Positions 1 through 6,141 of a stretch of 10,676 nucleotides of DNA are shown in pieces (the stretch's first letter is position 1; each line of letters starts with the position of its first letter). The stretch comes from Fretibacterium sp. (lineage in GTDB: Bacteria > Synergistota > Synergistia > Synergistales > Aminobacteriaceae). The notes under the pieces were generated by a model. The model did no database searches, had not been told where the DNA came from, and saw only the letters and a list, made by a program, of their open reading frames with translations. The stretch is from positions 1 to 10,676 of the forward strand of contig JAEEGY010000201.1 in NCBI GenBank assembly GCA_016280565.1, in the 5' to 3' direction. Made by a program: the position numbers and the translations under genes.

Positions 1-1271
1 CCCGTCTGAATATCCCCGCCATCTTCTGCTCCGGCGGTCCCATGCTGGCGGGCCATCTTCCGGATGGCCGCCGCACCTGCCTGAGCCACATGTTCGAGGC
101 CGTGGGCGCCTACAAGGCCGGGACGCTGGACGAGCAGGGCGTGCTGGACTATGAGGAGAACGCCTGCCCCTCCTGCGGCTCCTGCTCGGGTATGTACACC
201 GCCAACTCCATGAACTGCCTGACCGAAGCCATCGGCATGGGCCTGGCGGGCAACGGCACGATCCCCGCGCCGCTCTCCGCCCGCATCCGCCTGGCCAAGA
301 AAGCCGGCATGCAGGTGATGGAGCTGGTGCGGAAGAACATCCGTCCCCGCGACATCATGACCGCCGCGGCCTTCCACAACGCGGAGACCGTCGACATGGC
401 CCTGGGCTGCTCCACCAACACGATGCTGCACCTGCCGGCCATCGCCCATGAGGCGGGCGTCACCATCAGCCTGGACGCGGCCAACGAGATCAGCGCCCGC
501 ACGCCGAACCTCTGCCACCTGGCCCCGGCGGGCGACACCTTCATGGAGGACCTGGACCGGGCCGGGGGCGTTTACGCCGTGATGAAGGAGCTGACGAAGA
601 AGGGCCTGCTGGACACGTCGCTGCTCACCGCCACGGGGAAGACCGTCGCGGAGAACCTTGAGGGCGTGGAAAACCTGGATGCGGAGATCATCCGTCCCAT
701 TGAAAAGCCCTACTCCGGGAACGGCGGCATCGCGGTGCTTCGCGGCAACCTGGCTCCGGACGGCTGCGTGGTGAAGCAGTCGGCCGTGGCACCGGAGATG
801 ATGGTCCACGAGGGCCCGGCCCGGGTGTTCGACTCCGAGGACGACGCCATCGCCGCGATCTACAACAAGAAGATAAAGGCCGGGGATGTGGTGGTCATTC
901 GCTACGAGGGGCCCAGGGGCGGCCCCGGCATGAGGGAGATGCTGAACCCCACGTCGGCTATCTGCGGCATGGGGTTGGGGGAGAGCGTGGCCCTCATCAC
1001 GGACGGTCGCTTCTCCGGGGCGACCCGGGGCGCGTCCATCGGGCACGTCAGCCCGGAGGCGGCCTCCGGAGGAAACATCGCGCTGGTCAAAGAAGGGGAC
1101 GTTATCGCCATCGACATCCCGGCCTGCAAGATCGAGCTGAAGGTCTCCGATGAGGAACTGGCCCGCCGCCGTGAGGCCTGGGTCTGCCCGGAGCCAAAGA
1201 TCAAGACGGGCTACCTGGCGCGCTACGCGAAGTTGGTGAGCTCCGCCGATAAGGGCGCTGTGCTGGAATAA
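1..1271 (+). CDS. ilvD: Dihydroxy-acid dehydratase, 3' part (5' end outside window)
   Basis: The frame is open from base 3 with no start in the family position, so the N-terminus (roughly the first 120-150 residues of a protein of about 550) lies outside the window. The enzyme dehydrates 2,3-dihydroxy-3-methylbutanoate and the 3-methylpentanoate analogue to the 2-oxo acids in valine, leucine and isoleucine synthesis, using an iron-sulfur cluster and Mg2+. Visible hallmarks are [16 protein letters not shown] with cluster-ligand cysteine (about 165-210), the RPRDIMT and LGCSTNT blocks, the [18 protein letters not shown] block, the MREM segment, and the C-terminal signature [10 protein letters not shown] followed by [11 protein letters not shown] (about 1000-1070). 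The related sugar-acid dehydratases (Edd-type) differ in these blocks, so IlvD is the better call. The gene ends at TAA 1269-1271, followed 17 bases later by a terminator hairpin, so it is the last gene of its unit. Confidence 0.96.
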   Translation, partial: RLNIPAIFCSGGPMLAGHLPDGRRTCLSHMFEAVGAYKAGTLDEQGVLDYEENACPSCGSCSGMYTANSMNCLTEAIGMGLAGNGTIPAPLSARIRLAKKAGMQVMELVRKNIRPRDIMTAAAFHNAETVDMALGCSTNTMLHLPAIAHEAGVTISLDAANEISARTPNLCHLAPAGDTFMEDLDRAGGVYAVMKELTKKGLLDTSLLTATGKTVAENLEGVENLDAEIIRPIEKPYSGNGGIAVLRGNLAPDGCVVKQSAVAPEMMVHEGPARVFDSEDDAIAAIYNKKIKAGDVVVIRYEGPRGGPGMREMLNPTSAICGMGLGESVALITDGRFSGATRGASIGHVSPEAASGGNIALVKEGDVIAIDIPACKIELKVSDEELARRREAWVCPEPKIKTGYLARYAKLVSSADKGAVLE

Positions 1272-1288
1272 CAAGATAAAACCTTGAG

Positions 1289-1316
1289 GGCGGGGACGCG
1301 ATCCTCGCCTTTTTTT
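1289..1316 (+). terminator. Rho-independent terminator after ilvD
   Basis: An 8-bp stem GGCGGGGA/TCCTCGCC (one G-T pair) with a 5-base loop CGCGA is followed directly by seven T residues. It begins 17 bases after the ilvD stop. On the other strand the flank is only weakly T-rich, so it would be a poor terminator for the convergent tRNA gene. Confidence 0.9.
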
Positions 1317-1416
1317 AACCTGACGGTGCTTTTATGGAGGAAAAAGTGTCGAAGATTGCCTGAACGATAACGAGACCATGACGAATAAGGAGTTGAAACG
1401 GCTTAATTCTTAATCT

Positions 1417-1504
1417 TGGCGGAGGGCAGAGGATTCGAACCCCTGGAGGCTTGCACCTCAACTGATTTCAAGTCAGCCGCCATCGACCACTCGGCCAGCC
1501 CTCC
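1417..1504 (-). tRNA. tRNA-Ser (anticodon UGA)
   Basis: Read on the minus strand, the 88-base gene has a perfect 7-bp acceptor stem GGAGGGC/GCCCTCC, discriminator G and an encoded CCA (1417-1419). The anticodon stem GCTGA/TCAGT encloses loop CTTGAAA, which gives anticodon TGA and reads UCA-type serine codons. The long variable arm typical of class II tRNAs is present (about 1443-1460), and the T loop is GGTTCGAATCC. The gene runs convergently towards ilvD and divergently from the chromate-transporter cluster. No pseudo-copy of its 3' end is seen in the window. Confidence 0.97.
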
Positions 1505-1513
1505 ATATTTTTC

Positions 1514-1522
1514 ATTATATCA
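1514..1522 (-). promoter_or_regulatory. Extended -10 promoter of tRNA-Ser
   Basis: The minus strand reads TGATATAAT, a perfect -10 hexamer with the TGn extension. It lies 10 bases before the mature tRNA 5' end, so transcription would start about 3 bases upstream of it. No good -35 is visible at the expected distance, where half of an inverted repeat lies instead. Confidence 0.65.
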
Positions 1523-1531
1523 CAGGAAGCA

Positions 1532-1554
1532 GATGCCCCACCCGGCAGGGCATC
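1532..1554. repeat. 7-bp inverted repeat between divergent promoters
   Basis: Arms GATGCCC (1532-1538) and GGGCATC (1548-1554) are perfect, with a 9-base spacer. No T-tract follows on either strand, so this does not look like a terminator. Its centre (1543) is about 24 bases from each -10 hexamer of the two flanking divergent promoters, so it covers both -35 positions. An operator is the simplest reading, but that is inference. Confidence 0.5.
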
Positions 1555-1563
1555 CTTTCATCG

Positions 1564-1572
1564 TGTTATACT
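1564..1572 (+). promoter_or_regulatory. Putative extended -10 promoter of the chrA cluster
   Basis: TGTTATACT matches TGnTATAAT with one mismatch. It lies 57 bases before the first chrA start. No clear -35 is present. The same nonamer occurs in the minus-strand promoter at 6785-6793. Confidence 0.5.
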
Positions 1573-1628
1573 TTTAGCGGCATGCATGGCCTGAAGTTCT
1601 TTCGTAGGGATTCTGGTGATAGGTTGCA

Positions 1629-2234
1629 ATGAGGCCTGTGATGAAAAATTCTGCTGTGTTCTGGGCACTCTTTCTTCAATTCGTGAAATTTGGCTGCTTC
1701 ACCTTTGGCGGCGGGTGGAGCATCGTGGCGCAGATGAAACAGCTCTATGTGGATGGGGAAGGGCAGTCCGCCCTGCCCGGCAGGGGAAAGCTTGCCGCCG
1801 CGGATCTGCTGGACCTGACCAGCATTGGGCGCAGCCTCCCCGGCACAATGATCGGCAACATCGCTATGTTCTACGGCTACCGTGTCGCGGGGTTTTGGGG
1901 CGGCGTGGCCTGTGTGGCGGGGATGGTGCTGCCGCCGGCGGTGGTGCTGGCTGTTATCACATACTTCTACACCGCGTTCCGGGAGGCCCTGTGGGTCGCG
2001 GCAGCTATGCGCGGTGTCAGGGCGGCGGTCGTCCCCATCATCCTGAGCGCGCTCCTCGGCATGTTGCGCGGGGCATTTCGTTACCCCCCCTGCCTGGCTG
2101 TCGCAGGGCTGACCTTCGCGCTCTACTCCTTCTGGAATGTGAGCTGTGTCTGGCTGGTGGTCCTGGGGATGGTCCTTGGGCTGCTCATCTGTGAATTTTA
2201 CGAGAGGAAGTCCCCGGATGTTCACTCTGCTTAA
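1629..2234 (+). CDS. chrA: Chromate transporter family protein, first half-size subunit
   Basis: This is a half-size (201-residue) ChrA-family (CHR) membrane protein. Family members move oxyanions such as chromate outward, but the natural substrate in most anaerobes is unproven. Evidence is the N-terminal block FVKFGCFTFGGGWSIV, the SLPGTMIGNIAMFYGYRVAGF block (which replaces the usual STPGP...N.A.F.GYR.AG) and four to five hydrophobic stretches (about residues 10-25, 82-115, 130-150, 155-192). Between the FGGG and PG motifs the loop is longer than usual (about residues 40-60). Two starts are possible: ATG 1629, preceded by GGTGATAGG, and ATG 1641, preceded by GAGG at 1631-1634. The second gives a more typical N-terminus. 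The next gene is its partner half and overlaps it by 17 bases, as expected for a heterodimeric short-chain ChrA pair. Confidence 0.88.
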   Translation: MRPVMKNSAVFWALFLQFVKFGCFTFGGGWSIVAQMKQLYVDGEGQSALPGRGKLAAADLLDLTSIGRSLPGTMIGNIAMFYGYRVAGFWGGVACVAGMVLPPAVVLAVITYFYTAFREALWVAAAMRGVRAAVVPIILSALLGMLRGAFRYPPCLAVAGLTFALYSFWNVSCVWLVVLGMVLGLLICEFYERKSPDVHSA

Positions 2235-2763
2235 GCTTTATTGGAGCTTCGTGAAGATTGGGTTCACCAGTTTTGGCGGCCTCTCGATGATCCCCCTTAT
2301 CTCGAGCGAGATGATCTCTCACGGCTGGATGACGGCCGCAGAGGTTTCGGATATCGTGGCTATTGCGGAAATGACGCCGGGCCCGCTGGGCCTGAACTGC
2401 GCCACCTTTGCGGGAATGAGGACGGCGTGGTTGCCGGGGGCCGCCGCCGCCAACCTTGGCGTGCTGACCCCGACGCTGACGCTCTGCGCCGTGGCGGCGG
2501 TTTTCTTTGAGCATTTCAAAAACAGCCGCCGCCTGGCTCAGGTCATGACAGGTATCCGGCCTGCCTGCATTGGAATGGTTGCGGGAGTGCTCATCTCCCT
2601 GTCCCAGGTCAATTACTTTGAGGGCGCGCATGTCAGCCTCCCCTCTCTTGCTGTGGGGGTTCTGGACCTGGTCCTGCTGATAAAATTCAAGGTGAGCATC
2701 CCCAAAGTGCTGGGCCTCAGCGCCTTGCTGGGCCTGCTGCTGTTCGGGGGCCTGGGGCTGTGA
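2218..2763 (+). CDS. chrA: Chromate transporter family protein, second half-size subunit
   Basis: This is the second half of a split ChrA pair, 181 residues from ATG 2218. The frame is open further upstream (to 2146), but only 2218 gives a normal N-terminus, MFTLLKLYWSFVKIGFTSFGG, and it has AGAGGAAG about 8 bases before it. Motifs are close to canonical: FTSFGGLSMIPLI (about residues 16-28), GWMTAAEV, and AEMTPGPLGLNCATFAGMR (about residues 50-70), then three to four hydrophobic segments ending in LLGLLLFGGLGL. Compared with the first subunit, this one keeps the PGP motif. The start lies inside the preceding gene and the stop TGA shares bases with the GTG of the next gene (GTGA), so translation is probably coupled on both sides. 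The transported ion cannot be told from sequence. Confidence 0.88.
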   Translation: MFTLLKLYWSFVKIGFTSFGGLSMIPLISSEMISHGWMTAAEVSDIVAIAEMTPGPLGLNCATFAGMRTAWLPGAAAANLGVLTPTLTLCAVAAVFFEHFKNSRRLAQVMTGIRPACIGMVAGVLISLSQVNYFEGAHVSLPSLAVGVLDLVLLIKFKVSIPKVLGLSALLGLLLFGGLGL

Positions 2764-3062
2764 GCACCAATAGGAATCTTCCGGAGAGGGCCGCCGCGGA
2801 CATCCGGCGTCTGGCGAAGAAACACGGGGTTGAGAAGGTCGTGTTGTTTGGCTCACGGGCGCGGGGGACCCACGGGCCCAAGAGCGACATCGACCTGGCC
2901 GTCTATGGGGGCAGGGATAATATTGCCGCGTTTGCCGGGGCGGTGGAGGATGAGGCCTGGACGCTGCTGCCATTTGACCTCATCGATATGAATGCGCCGC
3001 TCTCCGGCGAGTTTGTGGCCGGGGTAGAGCGGGAGGGGGTCGTGCTCTATGAAAAAGTTTGA
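2760..3062 (+). CDS. mntA: MNT-domain nucleotidyltransferase, MntA/HI0073-type antitoxin
   Basis: This is a 100-residue minimal nucleotidyltransferase. Residues 31-45 carry the GSX10DXD signature (G31-S32, D43, D45), with a further acidic strand FDLID at 72-76 that could supply the third metal ligand. Proteins of this type act as antitoxins to HEPN toxins. In the studied MntA-HepT system the antitoxin adenylylates a tyrosine of the toxin. The start is GTG 2760, which overlaps the chrA stop as GTGA. The upstream GGGGG stretch is a poor Shine-Dalgarno site, so translation is probably coupled. The gene overlaps the following HEPN gene by 14 bases, the usual arrangement for the pair. Family assignment is firm; the antitoxin role is inferred from the pairing. 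Confidence 0.87.
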   Translation: MSTNRNLPERAAADIRRLAKKHGVEKVVLFGSRARGTHGPKSDIDLAVYGGRDNIAAFAGAVEDEAWTLLPFDLIDMNAPLSGEFVAGVEREGVVLYEKV

Positions 3063-3450
3063 CAACTTCATATCGAACCTGAAGATCCTCGCCCGCGCGG
3101 GGGAACAGGACAGGGAAAACCCCTTCGTCATGAGCGGGATACTCAGCCAGTTTTCGCTACAGTTTGAGCTGGGTTGGAAGGTCCTGAAGAGGCTCTCGGA
3201 GTATGAGGGGATGAGCGAGGGCATGGGCTCGCCCCGCGGCGTCATAAAGGCTGCGTACCAGTATCTTGACTTCATGGATGAGGACGTGTGGCTGTCTATG
3301 CTGAAGGACCGCAACGACACAGCGCATCTTTACGACGGTGCGTCCGCCCGGGCGTTGACGGATAGGATCATTGTCCAGTACATCCCGGAGTTTCAGCGGA
3401 TGCAGAGGGCGATAGAAGAGCGTTACGGCGGCGAACTGGCCGATCTTTAA
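3049..3450 (+). CDS. hepT: HEPN-domain protein, HepT/HI0074-type toxin
   Basis: This 133-residue, mostly helical protein matches the nucleotidyltransferase substrate-binding (HI0074) family, now grouped with HepT-like HEPN toxins. The key motif is RNDTAHLY at residues 88-95, an RX4HXY motif with R88 and H93 as RNase-type residues and Y95 as the tyrosine modified by MntA in the characterised system. The segment FSLQFELGWKVLKRLSEYEG (residues 35-54) and the SPRGVIKAAYQ helix (61-71) are typical of the family. Because the HEPN motif is intact, an active RNase is plausible. ATG 3049 has GGGAGGGGG about 10 bases upstream, within the partner gene. The M20 gene starts 14 bases after the stop without a visible terminator, so the toxin gene is not the end of the transcript. 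Confidence 0.85.
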   Translation: MKKFDNFISNLKILARAGEQDRENPFVMSGILSQFSLQFELGWKVLKRLSEYEGMSEGMGSPRGVIKAAYQYLDFMDEDVWLSMLKDRNDTAHLYDGASARALTDRIIVQYIPEFQRMQRAIEERYGGELADL

Positions 3451-3464
3451 AATAGAGGTAGGAC

Positions 3465-4589
3465 ATGAACAAGGACAACCTGAAGAAAATTGTTGAGCTG
3501 CGACACGAACTGCACACGCATCCGGAGCTCTCCGGGCGCGAGGGATGGACAAAACACCGCCTGATGGACTTCATTAAAGATAACACCACTCTGGCTGTGG
3601 TGGACTGCGGAAGCTGGTTTTACGCGGCGCACTATGTTATGGGAACAGAAGCCATCGCCTTCCGCGCGGACATGGACGCCCTGCCCATCCCGGAGACAGG
3701 GACCGGGCTCCCCTGGGCCTCACGGTGTCCCGGCGTCTCCCACAAGTGCGGGCATGACGGACACAGCGCGGCGCTCTGCGGACTGGGCCTGGAGCTGGAG
3801 AGTGTGCCACGGCCGCGCTCGGTATATCTCATCTTTCAGCACGCGGAGGAGACAGGCCAGGGAGGTCAGATATGCGCTGCTCTGCTGCGCGAGCGCTCCA
3901 TCTCGGAGGTCTACGCCTTCCACAACCGCAGCGGCTACCCCGAGGGCAGCGTCGTCGTACGCTCCGGGCTGTGCCAGTGCGCGTCAAAGGGCCTGACCGT
4001 CAGGATGACGGGCCGCCGGTCCCACGCCAGCGAGCCGGAAAAGGGGATAAACCCCTCCTTCGCCCTGACGGCGCTGGTGTCCCACGTTGAAAGCCTGCTG
4101 AAGGAGCCTCATCAGGGGCTGGTCCTCTGCACGGTGGTGAACATCTCGGTGGGGCAGAAGGACTTTGGCATCTCCGCGGGGGAGGGCGAGGTCTCAATGA
4201 CGCTGCGGGCGGACCGGGAGGCGGAGATGGATGCGCTGGAGGCAGGTATCCGGGAGGAGGCCGCCCGTCTTGCCCAGGCAAACGGTCTTGAGGTGGAGTT
4301 TGAGGTCTCCGATCCCTTCCCCGAGACGGTCAGCAGCGCGGAGTGTGTCCGCCGGGTGGAGACGGCGGCGCAGGGTCTGCAGCTCCCGCTTCTGCAGATG
4401 GAGGCCCCCTGGCGCGCGTCGGAGGACTTCGGGTACTATACCAAGGAGGTCCCCGGGGCTATTTTCTACATCGGCAGCGGGGAAACCTGGCCTCCGCTGC
4501 ACACGCCGGAGTATGACTTCAACGACGCCATCCTTGGGACGGCTGTGGATATGTTCCTCGCGCTCTATCATGAACAGGACGCTTTTTGA
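3465..4589 (+). CDS. M20-family amidohydrolase/peptidase (374 aa)
   Basis: This is a cytosolic dinuclear-metal amidohydrolase of the M20D type, the group with N-acyl-amino-acid and hippurate-like hydrolases and carboxypeptidases. In order: RHELHTHPELS (13-23), FRADMDALPI (66-75), SHKCGHDGH with metal ligands C95 and H97 (92-100), QHAEE with catalytic and metal-binding E128-E129, the metal His H153, the lid/dimerisation domain with GRRSHAS (about 180-290), and C-terminal H346 in PPLHTPEYDFND. All expected ligands are present, so it should be active. H153 sits in AFHNRSGYPEG instead of the usual GLHVWP-like context, and ligand 95 is followed by GHDGH as usual, so substrate preference may differ. 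The start has AGAGGTAGGA just upstream. It follows hepT by 14 bases and probably shares its transcript. The substrate is not predictable. Confidence 0.92.
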   Translation: MNKDNLKKIVELRHELHTHPELSGREGWTKHRLMDFIKDNTTLAVVDCGSWFYAAHYVMGTEAIAFRADMDALPIPETGTGLPWASRCPGVSHKCGHDGHSAALCGLGLELESVPRPRSVYLIFQHAEETGQGGQICAALLRERSISEVYAFHNRSGYPEGSVVVRSGLCQCASKGLTVRMTGRRSHASEPEKGINPSFALTALVSHVESLLKEPHQGLVLCTVVNISVGQKDFGISAGEGEVSMTLRADREAEMDALEAGIREEAARLAQANGLEVEFEVSDPFPETVSSAECVRRVETAAQGLQLPLLQMEAPWRASEDFGYYTKEVPGAIFYIGSGETWPPLHTPEYDFNDAILGTAVDMFLALYHEQDAF

Positions 4590-4593
4590 GAAT

Positions 4594-4636
4594 TTATGCA
4601 CATCATGTGGATAAATTTTGTGGATAATGTGATTAA
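4594..4636. promoter_or_regulatory. Cluster of three consensus DnaA boxes
   Basis: TTATGCACA at 4594-4602 fits TTATNCACA exactly. TGTGGATAA at 4606-4614 and again at 4619-4627 is the reverse complement of the strongest box, TTATCCACA. Start-to-start spacings are 12 and 13 bases, so the first box points the opposite way to the other two. A degenerate fourth copy, TGTGATTAA, follows at 4628-4636. The sequences are read directly; DnaA binding is inferred from the known consensus. Function could be DnaA titration, regulation of hup, or a cryptic origin-like site. Confidence 0.7.
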
Positions 4637-4691
4637 CTTTCGCGGCCCGTCTCTTTCCGTTCTGAACGTAAATGATACTCTTTGATTGGGT

Positions 4692-4720
4692 ATTAAGAAC
4701 TATGGCATATGGGTCTTAAT
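4692..4720. repeat. Inverted repeat ATTAAGA/TCTTAAT
   Basis: Perfect 7-bp arms (4692-4698, 4714-4720) with a 15-base spacer lie about 70-90 bases upstream of the hup -35 box. It is a possible operator. Confidence 0.4.
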
Positions 4721-4723
4721 GTC

Positions 4724-4738
4724 TTTCTTTGCAAGAAA
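4724..4738. repeat. Inverted repeat TTTCTT/AAGAAA
   Basis: Arms TTTCTT (4724-4729) and AAGAAA (4733-4738) flank TGC. The right arm is part of the 11-mer repeated at 4811-4821, near the predicted hup transcription start. Confidence 0.4.
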
Positions 4739-4746
4739 ATGGGCAA

Positions 4747-4766
4747 GAAGGGCAAAAAATCCCTTC
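4747..4766. repeat. Inverted repeat GAAGGG/CCCTTC
   Basis: Perfect 6-bp arms with an 8-base A-rich spacer end 17 bases before the hup -35 hexamer. No T-run follows, so it is not an intrinsic terminator. Confidence 0.4.
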
Positions 4767-4783
4767 GAATGCTCAAAAAGTCC

Positions 4784-4811
4784 TTGCATATTTTGTAAAG
4801 GCTGATAAAAT
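4784..4811 (+). promoter_or_regulatory. Sigma-A-type promoter of hup
   Basis: The -35 is TTGCAT (4784-4789) and the -10 is TAAAAT (4806-4811) with a 16-base spacer and a TGA extension before the -10. The predicted start is near 4818. The second copy of the 11-mer TGCAAGAAAAT (4811-4821) sits on the start site. GGAGGTG at 4831-4837 is a strong Shine-Dalgarno site for the ATG at 4844. Confidence 0.7.
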
Positions 4812-4843
4812 GCAAGAAAATCTTTTGTTCGGAGGTGTAAGTT

Positions 4844-5152
4844 ATGACCAAGGCAGAACTTATTGATGCCATTTCCGAGAAGCTGCTCCTCAAGAAGAAG
4901 GACGTTACCCCTGTTGTTGAAGAGGTCTTTACGTCCATCGAGACCGCTCTTTCCAAGGGCGAGAAGTGCACATTCGTCGGCTTTGGCGTCTTTGAGGTCA
5001 AGGAGCGCGCGGCACGCGAGGGACGCAATCCTCAGGATCCCACAAAGGTCGTGAAGATCCCCGCAAAGAAGGTCCCCGTCTTCCGCCCCGGCAAGGACCT
5101 CAAGGAGAAGGTCGCTGCCCTCAAGCCCGCCAAGAAAAAGGCGGCAAAGTAA
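4844..5152 (+). CDS. hup: HU-family nucleoid DNA-binding protein
   Basis: This is an HU/IHF-family histone-like protein of 102 residues that binds and bends DNA as a dimer. The N-terminal helices (MTKAELIDAISEKLLLKKKDV) are followed by the family signature GFGVFEVKERAAREGRNPQ (about residues 46-64), whose GRNP proline inserts between base pairs, then KVVKIPAKKVPVFRPGKDLKEKV. The usual GRNPQTG is GRNPQDPTK here. After the normal end at about residue 90 there is a short Lys/Ala tail, LKPAKKKAAK, which would add non-specific DNA contact. HU rather than IHF is favoured because it is an isolated single gene with a strong promoter and its own terminator. An excellent GGAGGTG site precedes the ATG by 6-8 bases. 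The upstream DnaA-box cluster may link its expression to replication. Confidence 0.95.
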   Translation: MTKAELIDAISEKLLLKKKDVTPVVEEVFTSIETALSKGEKCTFVGFGVFEVKERAAREGRNPQDPTKVVKIPAKKVPVFRPGKDLKEKVAALKPAKKKAAK

Positions 5153-5177
5153 CTCCGGCGCACACAGTACGCAAAAG

Positions 5178-5206
5178 GCGGCCCCCCTCTGTGGAGCCGC
5201 TTTTTT
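5178..5206 (+). terminator. Rho-independent terminator after hup
   Basis: Stem GCGGC (5178-5182)/GCCGC (5196-5200) has inner CC/GG pairing and is followed by six T residues. An A-run precedes the stem. It lies 26 bases after the hup stop. Confidence 0.8.
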
Positions 5207-5250
5207 ATGTATCCTGATTTTCTGGCTCTCAATCGGAAAGAAGGAATGTC

Positions 5251-6141
5251 ATGCTTCCCTTTAGGCCTTTAACCTGGGAGGACAAGAAAACCTATACCGC
5301 CTGCTATCAACGTTGTCCTGTGCACCATGCGGAATACTCTTTCTTTGGGCTCTGGGGCTGGCTGGACAGCGTGCCGCTGGACCTGGCCTTTGAGGACGGC
5401 CTTTGTTGGATCCGCTCTCACGGGCCCCAGCCCGGCATTTGTGGACCGCTGGGGGACTGGAACACGGCGGACTGGGGGTCCATTTTGTTTCGTCACTTCG
5501 CCCCGGGCGATGTCATTTACGACGTGCCTAAAGAGGTCACGGAATGCTTTCCGGAGGGGCTCAAGGCGCGCCTGAGCCTGGAGGAGGAGCGCGAACAATG
5601 GGAGTACGTTTACTCGGTCCAGGAGCTTATCTCCCTCAAAGGCAGCCAGTTTGCCCATAAAAGGAACCGCGTTCGGGCTTTTGTCTCAAGCTTTGAATGG
5701 GACTACCTTCCCATGCTGCCGGAGGATTTCCCCGCCGTCATGGAGTTCCAGGAGCGATGGCGGGCCCAGCGGGACAGAACAATGGCTGCGGAGGAGGTTG
5801 TCTCGCTCTATGACGAGGATCTCGCTATCCGTGCGGCCCTGGAACGCTGGGAGGATTTCCCCTTCCTGGGGGGGATCCTCAAGGTGGAGGACGAGATCGT
5901 CGCCTACACCATCGCGGAGGAGCTGGATGCCCAGACCCTGGATATCCGCTTTGAGAAAGCCCTTGGGGAATACACCGGGAGCTACCAGGCGATCAACCAG
6001 CTCTTCCTGAAGAACCAGGGGACCTCTTACACGTGGGTCAACCGCGAGGAAGACATGGGCGAACCTGGCCTCCGCAACGCCAAGCTGTCCTACAACCCGG
6101 TGCGGATGCTGGAGAAGTATCGCGTCACGCTGCTTGCCTAA
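5251..6141 (+). CDS. DUF2156 family protein, phosphatidylglycerol lysyltransferase C-terminal-like (GNAT fold)
   Basis: This 296-residue soluble protein resembles the DUF2156/LPG-synthase C-terminal family, a double GNAT-like fold. In MprF-type enzymes this domain transfers lysine or alanine from aminoacyl-tRNA to phosphatidylglycerol. Stand-alone members like this one have no membrane flippase part, and their substrate is mostly unknown. Supporting features are the typical N-terminus (FRPLTWEDKKTY), the central LKGSQFAHKRNRVRAF block (about residues 129-145) and the C-terminal WVNREEDMGEPGLRNAKLSYNP block (about 262-283). AAGGA at 5241-5245 precedes the ATG by 5 bases. No distinct promoter is visible after the hup terminator, so it may depend on read-through or an unrecognised promoter in 5207-5240. 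Its stop overlaps the stop of the convergent DUF3343 gene by a few bases, and no terminator separates them. Confidence 0.85.
   Translation: MLPFRPLTWEDKKTYTACYQRCPVHHAEYSFFGLWGWLDSVPLDLAFEDGLCWIRSHGPQPGICGPLGDWNTADWGSILFRHFAPGDVIYDVPKEVTECFPEGLKARLSLEEEREQWEYVYSVQELISLKGSQFAHKRNRVRAFVSSFEWDYLPMLPEDFPAVMEFQERWRAQRDRTMAAEEVVSLYDEDLAIRAALERWEDFPFLGGILKVEDEIVAYTIAEELDAQTLDIRFEKALGEYTGSYQAINQLFLKNQGTSYTWVNREEDMGEPGLRNAKLSYNPVRMLEKYRVTLLA

Larger units (their letters stand above)
4590..4843. other. 254-base intergenic region: DnaA boxes, dyads and hup promoter
   Basis: There is no coding frame here. The left part (4594-4636) holds three perfect DnaA boxes. The middle (4692-4766) holds three inverted repeats. 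The right part (4784-4843) is the hup promoter and Shine-Dalgarno site. An 11-mer, TGCAAGAAAAT, occurs twice (4730-4740 and 4811-4821). Composition is clearly more AT-rich than the coding sequence around it. No terminator hairpin for the upstream M20 gene is apparent. Confidence 0.7.

Noticed and set aside
1532..1554. Inverted repeat as a transcription terminator
   Set aside because: No T-tract follows on either strand and no gene ends beside it; its position between divergent promoters fits an operator better.
1566..2225. Minus-strand frame of 219 codons and plus-strand frame at 1616-2194
   Set aside because: Both are shadows of the first chrA gene, which has clear membrane helices and family motifs; neither has a credible ribosome site or domain.
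2185..2973. Minus-strand reading frame of 262 codons
   Set aside because: It is antisense to chrA and mntA. The translation is rich in Arg, Pro, Gln and His with no motif, a usual effect of GC-rich coding sequence.
1417..4589. Genomic island integrated at the tRNA-Ser gene
   Set aside because: The accessory-looking genes lie at the 5' side of the tRNA, not the 3' side used by most integrases. No integrase and no repeated tRNA 3' end is present in the window.
4590..4843. A chromosomal replication origin (oriC) at the DnaA-box cluster
   Set aside because: No dnaA, dnaN, rpmH, gidA or similar origin-linked gene is present, the coding direction to the left runs towards the cluster, and no clear AT-rich unwinding repeat array is seen. 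Titration or regulation is the safer reading, though GC skew of the genome would be decisive.
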